A stretch of DNA of 64,000 nt, taken from positions 1,116,001 through 1,180,000 of the forward strand of contig NZ_JPLZ01000006.1 of the NCBI RefSeq assembly GCF_000735135.1. Direction: 5' to 3'. How positions within the stretch are numbered: the stretch's first letter is position 1; each line of letters begins with the position of its first letter. The notes below the pieces were generated by a model. That model worked only from the letters and a program-made list of their open reading frames with translations. It had not been told where the DNA came from and did no database searches. Source of the DNA: Chryseobacterium sp. FH1 (GTDB taxonomy: Bacteria > Bacteroidota > Bacteroidia > Flavobacteriales > Weeksellaceae). A program made the translations under genes and the position numbers. Shown here piece by piece: positions 53,389 through 60,125 of this stretch.

Positions 53389-53700
53389 ATGAGAATAGAA
53401 GATAAAATATTACCTGATATTCATCCTAAATTCTTTTGGGACACCGATTTTAACTTATTAGATTGGGAGACAGCCTATGTTCCTATCATTACTCGAATCA
53501 TCGAAAGAGGAGGTCAAAATGAGATTGATGAAATTATAAAATACTATGGTCGTGAAAAGGTTGAAAATACAATTCGACACGAAATCCATTTCTTGGCGAA
53601 TTATGCAATTAGGCGTGCTATAGAATTTTTTCCGGAACTAAAAAAAGAGGAGATGCACTGCTATCTAAACCGAAAGGATAAACCTTACCATTGGATTTAA
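53389..53700 (+). CDS. DUF6922-like partner of the AbiEii nucleotidyltransferase
   Basis: A 103-residue protein with the opening KILPDIHPKFFWDTDFNLLD WETAYVPIITRIIERG. From memory this is typical of small DUF6922 proteins found beside AbiEii nucleotidyltransferases in Bacteroidota. The middle (GQNEIDEIIKYYGREKVENT) resembles a DNA-binding helix pair, and aromatic residues are frequent. An antitoxin or co-factor role follows from position only. In many genomes this gene precedes the nucleotidyltransferase; here it follows. Confidence 0.65.
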   Translation: MRIEDKILPDIHPKFFWDTDFNLLDWETAYVPIITRIIERGGQNEIDEIIKYYGREKVENTIRHEIHFLANYAIRRAIEFFPELKKEEMHCYLNRKDKPYHWI

Positions 53701-53783
53701 TTTTAGAAAACTTTATTTGGAAATCACCCCCAAACCAATAATATTAATGAGAAAATAATTTCTCATCATAAAAATTGAAAGGT

Positions 53784-53880
53784 GCTAATTTTCGTGAGGC
53801 ATTGCGTGGTGAAAATTAGCTTCTTTTTTCTTTTGGTAACAAATGTAAGGTGTCCGCTTTTTAGCGGACTTCTTGCATTT
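53784..53880. terminator. Two terminator-like hairpins between the AbiEii pair and the CBASS operon
   Basis: GCTAATTTTC (53784-53793) pairs with GAAAATTAGC (53811-53820), loop 17 bases, then a T-rich run on the plus strand. Next, AAATGTAAG/CTTGCATTT and GTCCGCT/AGCGGAC (53841-53880) form a second, longer hairpin around TTTT. They can end the plus-strand AbiEii pair and the minus-strand CBASS operon. Confidence 0.7.
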
Positions 53881-53897
53881 AAAATCAATTTTTTAAA

Positions 53898-54539
53898 TTA
53901 TTTCTGCTTTAGCAGTATCGAATAATATACGAGTTCCCGAGTAGCTAGTTGGCTAAATTCTTTATATAGATCGCGATGACATTTTCTATACTTTTTTCCA
54001 CTGTCACAAAAACAATTTTCTGTCCTTTTCGGTTCCTTTCCTTTTGCAATAAATAGCAACCATTGCGAAATCTTTTCAGAATCATTAGTTCTAAACCTAT
54101 TCAAAAAAAATTCTTGGATTCCTTTATCTCCGTGCGATCTTTCATTCAAGAAATAACCATTCAATTCTCTATATAACTGATTGTGAAAATAAGGTGCGAC
54201 GTGTTTAATAATAAACGCCTCTAAAGTGATGCCTTTTTTACAAATCAAGGATTCTTCTGGTGGCGTTACAATACAACAATGTCCATCGGGGAATACATGC
54301 CAGTCTATATTAACGGGAATACGTTGAGCTGTTTCATAAACCAGAGGTAATTTATTAGGATAACCATCCTTAACCTCTATTTTAATGCTATAGGAATCAA
54401 TTAAATTTTCTTCCTCGTCAGGAAGATGAAGTCTGCCTTCAATATAGGGATTGCAAGCTTCATCTTCTACTAAGGAAAAGTCAAAAAAATTGAGTTTAAG
54501 CTGTTTAGCTTCTTCTATAAATAATCGTCTGGAATTCAT
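53898..54539 (-). CDS. CBASS E2-like conjugating protein with SEC-C motif (Cap2-like, E2-only)
   Basis: A 213-residue protein. The start is the ATG at 54539, which overlaps the CD-NTase stop codon (ATGA). The N-terminal part (1-130) has E2 (ubiquitin-conjugating) traits: KDGYPNKLPLVYE (about 57-69) matches the E2 proline-rich region. DWHVFPDGHCCIVTPPEES places the catalytic cysteine at 88 or 89. The C-terminus carries a SEC-C zinc motif (CFCDSGKKYRKCHRD, about 174-188) with a non-standard last ligand (CH rather than CC). No E1 or JAB partner gene is present, so this fits the short, E2-only type II CBASS. There the E2 is thought to prime the CD-NTase. Confidence 0.8.
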   Translation of the reverse strand: MNSRRLFIEEAKQLKLNFFDFSLVEDEACNPYIEGRLHLPDEEENLIDSYSIKIEVKDGYPNKLPLVYETAQRIPVNIDWHVFPDGHCCIVTPPEESLICKKGITLEAFIIKHVAPYFHNQLYRELNGYFLNERSHGDKGIQEFFLNRFRTNDSEKISQWLLFIAKGKEPKRTENCFCDSGKKYRKCHRDLYKEFSQLATRELVYYSILLKQK

Positions 54540-55480
54540 TTTGCCCAAGGAAAAGATGTTGATGCACCAACCGCAGCCGCAGCTGCCTTAGAAGACGAAC
54601 TCTGATTTTCATCCTTACCTTCAGGAAATCTTTCTCCCAAATGTTTTCTCCAAAGTTTACTTGCTTTTAACTCATTTTCTTCTTTTAAGGCTTTTTCAGA
54701 ATCATCGATAAAATCGTTAAGAGCTTTTATAAAATTGTTTTTTCTGGTGTCATCATAACTTTCAAATAAGTTATCATAAGGCACTGCCGGAACAATACAT
54801 TCAAACCGTACGTTTAAAGTATTTTTAATTTCCTTAAGAATATCTTTTAGGGTTATATCATCTCTTTGATTCAGCACAATTTTGTTCTTTGCGTTAACTG
54901 CTAAAATAGTCATCGCTAAACCACTAGGCATTTTATTTCTAAGATTATCACACCAAGCCTTCAGATATTTAACTGTTGAAATCAAAATGCCATTTTTATC
55001 TTTGTTTGAATTGAACCAATCGATAACTGCTTTTGGATCACTTCCTTCAAACCCATTATCTTTCACTGCTATCTGATAATCCTCTCCTGCAACTTTATAA
55101 TACACAGGGTGGTCAACTTCATAGTCTGAAGTAAATATTGTTCTAATGCATTTCTTCCTATGTTCGCTTGGTGTAGCCGTATATCCATTTACAGCCTGAT
55201 GAACCCACTTTTGTAAAGTTGTTGCAGAAACATCCGGTTGTCTGAAAAAGTAAACTCCGTCATCTAAATCACAGATGTCGTCTTTTGTTCTGATACCCGT
55301 CTTCATTTTATAAGAACCCTGAATATAGAATTTCGGTTCGTACTCCGAATGATTGTCTTTAAACCATTTTCTGATCCGATCTCTTAACTTAGTTTTGGAA
55401 TTGGTCATTTTGGTGCTTTTATCAGCATCAATGGAAATAGATCGATTGAATTTCTTAAATAAATTGTTACAATTAGCCAT
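54536..55480 (-). CDS. CBASS CD-NTase (cGAS/DncV-like nucleotidyltransferase)
   Basis: A 314-residue cyclic-dinucleotide/oligonucleotide synthase. The active site is clear: FYIQGSYKMKTG puts Gly55-Ser56 in place, ICDLDDGVYF gives Asp71 and Asp73, and YEVDHPVYY gives the third acidic residue, Asp123. The DLDDG context is close to DncV-type enzymes that make cyclic GMP-AMP, but the product cannot be read from sequence. The C-terminal 30 residues are a flexible Ser/Ala-rich tail (SSSSKAAAAAVGASTSFPWA then K). Such a tail is the part modified in E2-containing CBASS systems. It is third in a four-gene operon, six bases after the patatin gene and overlapping the E2 gene. Confidence 0.92.
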   Translation of the reverse strand: MANCNNLFKKFNRSISIDADKSTKMTNSKTKLRDRIRKWFKDNHSEYEPKFYIQGSYKMKTGIRTKDDICDLDDGVYFFRQPDVSATTLQKWVHQAVNGYTATPSEHRKKCIRTIFTSDYEVDHPVYYKVAGEDYQIAVKDNGFEGSDPKAVIDWFNSNKDKNGILISTVKYLKAWCDNLRNKMPSGLAMTILAVNAKNKIVLNQRDDITLKDILKEIKNTLNVRFECIVPAVPYDNLFESYDDTRKNNFIKALNDFIDDSEKALKEENELKASKLWRKHLGERFPEGKDENQSSSSKAAAAAVGASTSFPWAK

Positions 55481-55486
55481 AGTGTG

Positions 55487-56494
55487 TTATTTTAAAAAGT
55501 TTATTATTTTATGCAAATTTTTCTTTGAAAGTTCATCTCCAATTGACTCAAGTTTAATCAAATGTTTTTTTGAAGATTCATTTAAATCAATCGTATCGGT
55601 ACCCATATCATATTGAACTCTCAGATATTTAAATCCTTTATCTTTAAGTGTTCTTTGAAAAAACTCGATATACTGTTCTGTTATTTGAGCTTGACTGTCC
55701 AAAATAATATCCAATAGTCTGGGCTTTGGAATCAACCAATACCACAGATCTTTAGGTTTCCAGTTTGATTTAATGATATGTCTTCCTTTTCCTGTTCCCA
55801 ATGACAATAATTTGATTTGGGAAAATTCATAGCCCATTTTATCAGTTGCTTCTAAAACTCCTATCAGTGCAGGATTGTTTGCGAAGACACCACCATCTAT
55901 CATATTAATGTTATGTCCTTCTCCGAATTTATTTTTGTAGGAAAATGTATTAGGAGGAAAATATACTGGAGCAGAAGCACTCGAAAGAGCAACCTCGTGT
56001 GCAGGTAATTTAAAATCTCTAACAAATTCAGAATTATGTTTAGTTTTTAGAACATTTATTTCTCCCATTCCTCCATTAAAAGTGGGAATACAAACATTGG
56101 TTTTAAGATCATCTAACAAAGGCTCAACTCCTCCGTTAGCGTCAGTATATACTTCTCGTATTTTTTCACGAAGAGATTTATTACTATACATTGACCCAGC
56201 GAATATTCTAACTTTGCTAGGTAAGATTTTCAAAAACCATTTGGGAAAAATAATTTTAGCATTCTCTTTATAAAACTCTAATAATTTTGATGCAGGAATT
56301 CCTAATGCAATTCCTATAGACAGAATTGCTCCAGTAGATGTTCCGCAGATTAGGTCAAAATGTTCGTAAAGTTTTTTTTCTGGATCTATTTCTTTCAATT
56401 TTTCTTCCAATTCAGCAAGCACCTTAGCAGGAATTATTCCTCTGATGCCTCCTCCATCAATCGATAGTATTTTAATTTGCTTATTCTCTTCCAT
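55487..56494 (-). CDS. CBASS effector: CapV-type patatin-like phospholipase
   Basis: A 335-residue patatin-like phospholipase. The start is the ATG at 56494; the longer frame needs a GTG and overlaps the previous gene. The oxyanion loop DGGGIRG is at 13-19. The nucleophile elbow GTSTG puts the serine at 53. The catalytic aspartate is in MIDGGVFANNPA (about 205). In CBASS, CapV binds the cyclic dinucleotide made by the neighbouring CD-NTase and degrades membrane phospholipids, which kills the infected cell. No transmembrane segment is present, as usual for CapV. Ten bases separate it from the Cas2-like gene upstream. Confidence 0.92.
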   Translation of the reverse strand: MEENKQIKILSIDGGGIRGIIPAKVLAELEEKLKEIDPEKKLYEHFDLICGTSTGAILSIGIALGIPASKLLEFYKENAKIIFPKWFLKILPSKVRIFAGSMYSNKSLREKIREVYTDANGGVEPLLDDLKTNVCIPTFNGGMGEINVLKTKHNSEFVRDFKLPAHEVALSSASAPVYFPPNTFSYKNKFGEGHNINMIDGGVFANNPALIGVLEATDKMGYEFSQIKLLSLGTGKGRHIIKSNWKPKDLWYWLIPKPRLLDIILDSQAQITEQYIEFFQRTLKDKGFKYLRVQYDMGTDTIDLNESSKKHLIKLESIGDELSKKNLHKIINFLK

Positions 56495-56504
56495 AATTGT
56501 GATC

Positions 56505-56780
56505 TTAAAATGAATCTCCACACATAGCCCACCAGTTATCTCTATTCCAAGTTGTAGAAAAATATCTTTCCAATTTGATATTTAATTTTCTACATATTTC
56601 TAGAGCATCCTCATTAGCATTATGAGGACTTTTAGTAGCATGATATAAGGTTGTATTAGGAAAATAAATCCATTCACAGTTTTTAATTCCTTTTATTCTA
56701 TCCTTGTATCCGAGTTTCTTCATTTCATTTTTAAACTCTGTATGTTTCTCTGAGATGTCATAAGTAATAATTGATTCCAT
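56505..56780 (-). CDS. Cas2/SinR-like small protein, first gene of the CBASS operon
   Basis: A 91-residue protein. It opens SIITYDISEKHTEFKNEMKK LGY, the strand-helix pattern of Cas2/VapD/SinR-type ferredoxin-like folds, with an aspartate at position 8 after the first strand, where Cas2 nucleases have theirs. The middle reads WIYFPNTTLYHATKSPHNAN, then a helix (EDALEICRKLNI) and a strand-like YFSTTWNRDNWWAM. No CRISPR array or other cas gene is near. It is the promoter-proximal gene of the CBASS operon and is spaced only ten bases from the effector. Its function in CBASS is unknown; a nuclease, nucleotide-binding or regulatory role are all possible. Confidence 0.65.
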   Translation of the reverse strand: MESIITYDISEKHTEFKNEMKKLGYKDRIKGIKNCEWIYFPNTTLYHATKSPHNANEDALEICRKLNIKLERYFSTTWNRDNWWAMCGDSF

Positions 56781-56862
56781 AGTTTACTTTTTCGATTAAT
56801 TCTTGTTTTGTGTCAATTTTAATTATAGATTTGTTGCGTTAGTAAAACAAAATCAAATCTGT

Positions 56863-56891
56863 TGCAACAAAGATATATATTCTTTGTTGCA
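56863..56891. promoter_or_regulatory. CapH operator candidate between divergent CBASS and capH/capP genes
   Basis: A perfect 11-bp inverted repeat, TGCAACAAAGA and TCTTTGTTGCA, with a 7-base spacer TATATAT. TGTTGC half-sites recur at 56860 and 56886, and TTGTTGCGTT lies further left near 56830. The right arm ends 25 bases before the CapH ATG. The left arm covers the CBASS -7 box on the minus strand. This is what one expects for a repressor that controls both directions. Confidence 0.7.
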
Positions 56892-56898
56892 CAAATGA
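56868..56898 (-). promoter_or_regulatory. Candidate promoter of the CBASS operon
   Basis: On the minus strand TATCTTTG (56868-56875) fits TAnnTTTG. A TTG about 16 bases upstream is a near-fit for the -33 element. The -7 box overlaps the left operator arm, so a bound repressor would block it. Confidence 0.45.
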
Positions 56899-56916
56899 AA
56901 CATAACAATTTTTACT

Positions 56917-57249
56917 ATGGAATCTACACTCGATACTGAATTATTAGCAGGTATGCTTAAAACTAAGCGAGGAACGCAGGGTTTAAGAGCTATTGCTGAA
57001 GAGATTGGAAGTGTCAGTTTCGCTACACTTTCGAGAATTGAACAAGGGAGAATACCAGATGTTGATACGTTTATTAGAATTTGTAAATGGTTAGAGGTTT
57101 CAACAGAAACATTTATACTTTCATCATCCACCAAAGCGGTTTCTTCAAAAGACAGGATTGTCGCCCATTTAAGAGCTGAAAAAGAGCTTAGCAAGGAGCA
57201 TGTTAATATGATTCTTAATATGATTGACTTAGCTTATAATTCTAAATAA
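56917..57249 (+). CDS. CapH-like XRE repressor of CBASS
   Basis: A 110-residue regulator. The helix-turn-helix spans about 8-62 (TQGLRAIAEEIGSVSFATLS, RIEQGRIPDVDTFIRICKWL). The C-terminal 40 residues (SSKDRIVAHLRAEKELSKEH VNMILNMIDLAYNSK) are helices that likely dimerise and contain the cleavage region. It is divergent from the CBASS operon across a palindromic operator and is followed five bases later by an ImmA/IrrE-type peptidase. This pairing and location match the described CapH/CapP control of CBASS, in which single-stranded DNA activates CapP to cleave CapH. The naming is by analogy. Confidence 0.82.
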   Translation: MESTLDTELLAGMLKTKRGTQGLRAIAEEIGSVSFATLSRIEQGRIPDVDTFIRICKWLEVSTETFILSSSTKAVSSKDRIVAHLRAEKELSKEHVNMILNMIDLAYNSK

Positions 57250-57254
57250 TCCTT

Positions 57255-57824
57255 TTGGCACCAGTAAAATTAAGATACGGATTTAAAGCCGAAGCGGAAA
57301 GAATATCTACTAAACTTAGAGAAGAAGTGGGTGTTCACCCTTGTGCAAAATTGTGTGCCTTTGCATTAGCGAAACATTTGAATCTTACAGTCTATAAAGC
57401 TACTGAATTCCTTACTGATGAGACAAGTTTGTCATTGTTGGAAGGTACGAATGGGTATAAAAATGAGTGGAGTGCATTGACAATGCTTAACAAAGATGAT
57501 AAAAGAATAATTATTTATAATCCTTTTAATTCTGAGGTGAGGCAACAAAGCGATCTGATGCATGAAATTGCTCATGTTATATGCAAACATGAATTATCAA
57601 ATGAAACTTTAACATTCAAAGTTCCTTTTGGAATGAGAGAGTATAATCCAATACAGGAAGAAGAGGCAAAATGTTTAGGGTCCTCACTTCAACTCTCGAA
57701 ACCTTCTCTGTATTGGGCTAGAAAAAGAAATTTAACACACGAACAAATATCACAGGTGTTTAACGCAAGTGTAGAAATGGTTCGATATAGAATGGCGATG
57801 ACAGGGATTTACAAAAAAAAATAA
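57255..57824 (+). CDS. CapP-like ImmA/IrrE zinc metallopeptidase
   Basis: A 189-residue protein starting at TTG, five bases after capH; the first ATG in frame (Met77) would remove the N-terminal domain. The zinc motif HEIAH is at 103-107 (DLMHEIAHVICKHE), and the third ligand is expected in EEEAKCLG (about 137-144). Cysteines at 30 and 34 (VHPCAKLCAF) lie where a cysteine switch has been proposed for CapP; that is inference. The C-terminal helices (LTHEQISQVFNASVEMVRYR MAMTG) form the usual extra HTH-like part. It is the probable activator that cleaves CapH and releases the CBASS operon. Confidence 0.85.
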   Translation: MAPVKLRYGFKAEAERISTKLREEVGVHPCAKLCAFALAKHLNLTVYKATEFLTDETSLSLLEGTNGYKNEWSALTMLNKDDKRIIIYNPFNSEVRQQSDLMHEIAHVICKHELSNETLTFKVPFGMREYNPIQEEEAKCLGSSLQLSKPSLYWARKRNLTHEQISQVFNASVEMVRYRMAMTGIYKKK

Positions 57825-57919
57825 CTGTTTGTGTCTAAATAAAATGATGTAATATTTTTTATGTAATGCTAATACAATTTATAGGCTTATTTTAAGAAGT
57901 TAATTAAAATAATTACCTA

Positions 57920-58252
57920 TTATGACATATTATTAGTTACAAAAGTGTAATTAATCAAATGGTCTAAATTATCTTGTACAGTCCCATCTTGTATTGTTCT
58001 TAGATATTTATTTGTCCCAGTAGCGACAACGATAATGTCTGTTCCCCACTTCCAAACTTTAGATGTGTAATTCCAAAGTAGTGTTTGTGCTGAATTTTGT
58101 GAATTATCCAGTAATTTAATAGCTTCTGCCTTGGAATACTTTTTAGCCGGATTGTCAACTGTGTTTTTTTCTTTATTTGCAGTATGAATTGCATAATCGG
58201 TAATTGTTCCATTTGCATCCTTCCAAACGCCAGATATCGCATAGTGTGCCAT
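57920..58252 (-). CDS. DUF3892 domain protein
   Basis: A 110-residue protein of the DUF3892 type. The opening HYAISGVWKDANGTITDYAI is characteristic, followed by KKYSKAEAIKLLDNSQNSAQ TLLWNYTSKVWKWGTDI, and a late TNKYLRTIQDG. It has no signal peptide, membrane segment or obvious catalytic residues. Function unknown. Such small proteins occur in mobile islands, and its place next to CBASS may be coincidental. It is transcribed alone on the minus strand. The 314 bases between it and the next gene are AT-rich, and I see nothing else in them. Confidence 0.75.
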   Translation of the reverse strand: MAHYAISGVWKDANGTITDYAIHTANKEKNTVDNPAKKYSKAEAIKLLDNSQNSAQTLLWNYTSKVWKWGTDIIVVATGTNKYLRTIQDGTVQDNLDHLINYTFVTNNMS

Positions 58253-58566
58253 AATATTAATTTTAAATATTTAGTGTAAATCAATACCGTAATAGAATCC
58301 ATTAACTTATACGAAGAATAAACTTAAGTTTTTAACCACGTTTAATACGACAAAAATATAATCATTTATTACAGATTTTTGATGTTACAAATATAATTAT
58401 GAGAATTATTAATTATCTCAGTATTTTCACTTAATCTAAATAAAACTTTATAATTTTATCTACTAATTAAGTAATAGATTTTTTAGATATAATTTCATAT
58501 ATGATTGTAGTTCTCATTTCATTTACCTAAGATTAGGCGAAAAATTAGATATAACCTCTACACTTA

Positions 58567-59130
58567 TTATATTTGTCTAGTAATTACAATTTTAGGATTT
58601 ACCTTTTCAATTAGCTTTCTAATAAAACCATATTCCTGATCACTCATCTGCTTTCCTATGATCAAACTTTCGATATTTACTTCAATAAAATTTCCTGTTT
58701 CACAAAACGCTCGAACTTCTTCTTCATAACTCCAAAAATTTAATTTCTTAGAAAGAATATTTTTTGTGGTCATCTCATCATATCTTTCAATAACTGCTAA
58801 GTCAGATAAATACTCTATTTCTTTTACAGGATATTTTACATCATCTATTCTAACCCCAAAAGCTACTCCTCTATGTCCGTTTGCGTAATGAGACCAAAGT
58901 AAAAAATTATCAGGACTTTTAGATAACGCACAAAGTTTCAGTTGCTGTTTTTGAGAATAAATTAAATCTAGAATGGTTCTATCTAAAACACCTTCGCTAT
59001 AAAGATAATGTCCTTCCATAGGATCATTTAATGTGTCATATTTTGCTGCGTAAAGTCTGTTATTAAGAATTATATCAACAAAATTTTTAAAATTATCAGT
59101 TGTTCTGTATTTGTAAATAATCTCTGTCAT
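58567..59130 (-). CDS. DUF2971 domain protein
   Basis: A 187-residue protein of the DUF2971 family, common in bacterial accessory regions. Characteristic pieces are YKYRTTDNFKNFVDIILNNR LYAAKYDTLNDPMEGHY near the start, then LCALSKSPDNFLLWSHYANG HRGVAFGVRID (about 65-97), and LNFWSYEEEVRAFCE (about 128-142). The SHYANGHRG segment with conserved Trp, His and Tyr looks like an active or binding site, but no activity is established to my knowledge. It is on the minus strand, downstream of the tandem-repeat protein gene. A defence role is possible from context only. Confidence 0.8.
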   Translation of the reverse strand: MTEIIYKYRTTDNFKNFVDIILNNRLYAAKYDTLNDPMEGHYLYSEGVLDRTILDLIYSQKQQLKLCALSKSPDNFLLWSHYANGHRGVAFGVRIDDVKYPVKEIEYLSDLAVIERYDEMTTKNILSKKLNFWSYEEEVRAFCETGNFIEVNIESLIIGKQMSDQEYGFIRKLIEKVNPKIVITRQI

Positions 59131-59250
59131 TTAGTAGTGTTTTTGAATGGGAAATTCTGCACGATTTTAGTATTTCTGCGTTAATAAGCTGTCTAATAAC
59201 AGCTAGGAAGCTAATTTAAATGCTGAATATCAAATTAAGTTAATTGATCA

Positions 59251-59287
59251 GAATTCCGCATTTCTAGTTTATTTCTTTGCGGAATTC
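59251..59287. repeat. Hairpin downstream of the tandem-repeat gene
   Basis: GAATTCCGCA and TGCGGAATTC form a perfect 10-bp stem with a 17-base loop. No T tract follows on the minus strand. It may be a terminator or an element feature. Confidence 0.45.
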
Positions 59288-59343
59288 TTTAATATTTGAA
59301 TTATTCCAATTAAATTCATTAATTTCATGAGATGGTTAAATCA

Positions 59344-59748
59344 CTATTTATTCCGCATCCGGCCATTTGCATCTTGAACCGCTCGTTTACCTGGAGCTAT
59401 TCCAACCATCCTTCCATCACTACCTTGAACACCTCGATAACCGGATTTTATTTCAACCATTCTCCCGTCGCTACCCTGAAGTCCTCTTGATCCTGATTTT
59501 ATTTCGACCATTCTTCCGTCGCTACCCTGAAGTCCCCTCGATCCAGAATTGATTTCAACCATTCTTCCATCACTACCTTGAAGTCCTCTTGATCCTGCTT
59601 TAATTGCAATCATTCTTCCGTCGCTACCCTGTAGTCCTCTTCCTCCAGGTGGAATTGGAACCATTCTACCATCTGACCCCTGAAGTCCACGATATCCATC
59701 AGGTATAATTATAGACATTCCATCACTTCCTGTAAGTGTTCTTTTCAT
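59344..59748 (-). CDS. Protein built of seven 17-residue tandem repeats
   Basis: A 134-residue protein made almost only of repeats. After Met-Lys come seven exact-length 17-residue units with consensus RGLQGSDGRMVEIKSGS, then a 13-residue partial unit RAVQDANGRMRNK. Units differ mainly at positions 11-17. The first unit (RTLTGSDGMSIIIPDGY) is the most diverged and the last is degenerate. The underlying 51-base DNA repeats are similar enough to show recent duplication in the centre. There is no signal peptide, no cysteine and no aromatic core, so a compact globular fold is unlikely; a beta-solenoid or disordered rod is possible. I do not recognise the family. Confidence 0.75.
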   Translation of the reverse strand: MKRTLTGSDGMSIIIPDGYRGLQGSDGRMVPIPPGGRGLQGSDGRMIAIKAGSRGLQGSDGRMVEINSGSRGLQGSDGRMVEIKSGSRGLQGSDGRMVEIKSGYRGVQGSDGRMVGIAPGKRAVQDANGRMRNK

Positions 59749-60125
59749 ATTGATAAGTTTTTTTGAAATTATGTTAATAAATCAAAGATAATTATTCCAT
59801 TCTATTAAAAATTACGGGATACCGTAAATCAATAAAAAAATATATCTACACAAAATGATTACAACTAAAATTTGAAAAAACTTCCAAATCTGTAATTATT
59901 CGGTTCAAGTTATGTACATCTTTGTCTTGTTTCTCTTTCAACTGCATTTTTTAAGGACCAAAATAGTATTTACCAAATCAAATTTGATATTTAAATAAAA
60001 TGCTCGAATATTTTAATTAAAGAATCCATAGATGCTCCCTTATCATTTAACATAATAAAAATCCTTAAAATTTATTATAAAGTTTGTTAAAATATTGCTA
60101 TTTTCGCAATCGATAAAAACAACCA
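59749..60125. other. AT-rich intergenic region
   Basis: 377 bases without a supportable gene. It holds the divergent promoters of the repeat protein and the T9SS protein. TATTTTCG just before 60110 resembles a weak -7 box for the plus-strand gene. I see no other structure. Confidence 0.5.

Larger units (their letters stand above)
44690..59760. mobile_element. Probable integrated island carrying defence genes (right end not determined)
   Basis: The stretch begins at the 3-prime part of tRNA-Gln with a large serine recombinase gene. It carries unknown operons, an XRE regulator, AbiEii-like, CBASS, DUF3892 and DUF2971 genes, and a repeat protein. Such content next to a tRNA fits an integrative element or a defence hotspot. 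I found no second copy of the tRNA end, and no relaxase or conjugation genes. The right boundary is therefore a guess, placed before the T9SS/RHS genes. Confidence 0.4.

Noticed and set aside
56495-56521. A longer start for the patatin gene
   Set aside because: It needs a GTG, overlaps the Cas2-like gene, and adds residues not seen before the conserved KILSIDGGG opening.
56505-56780. A CRISPR-Cas locus because of the Cas2-like protein
   Set aside because: No direct-repeat array, cas1 or other cas gene is present. The gene belongs to the CBASS operon.
59344-59748. The 51-base DNA repeats as a CRISPR array or non-coding satellite
   Set aside because: The units are contiguous without unique spacers and keep one open reading frame with a start and stop.
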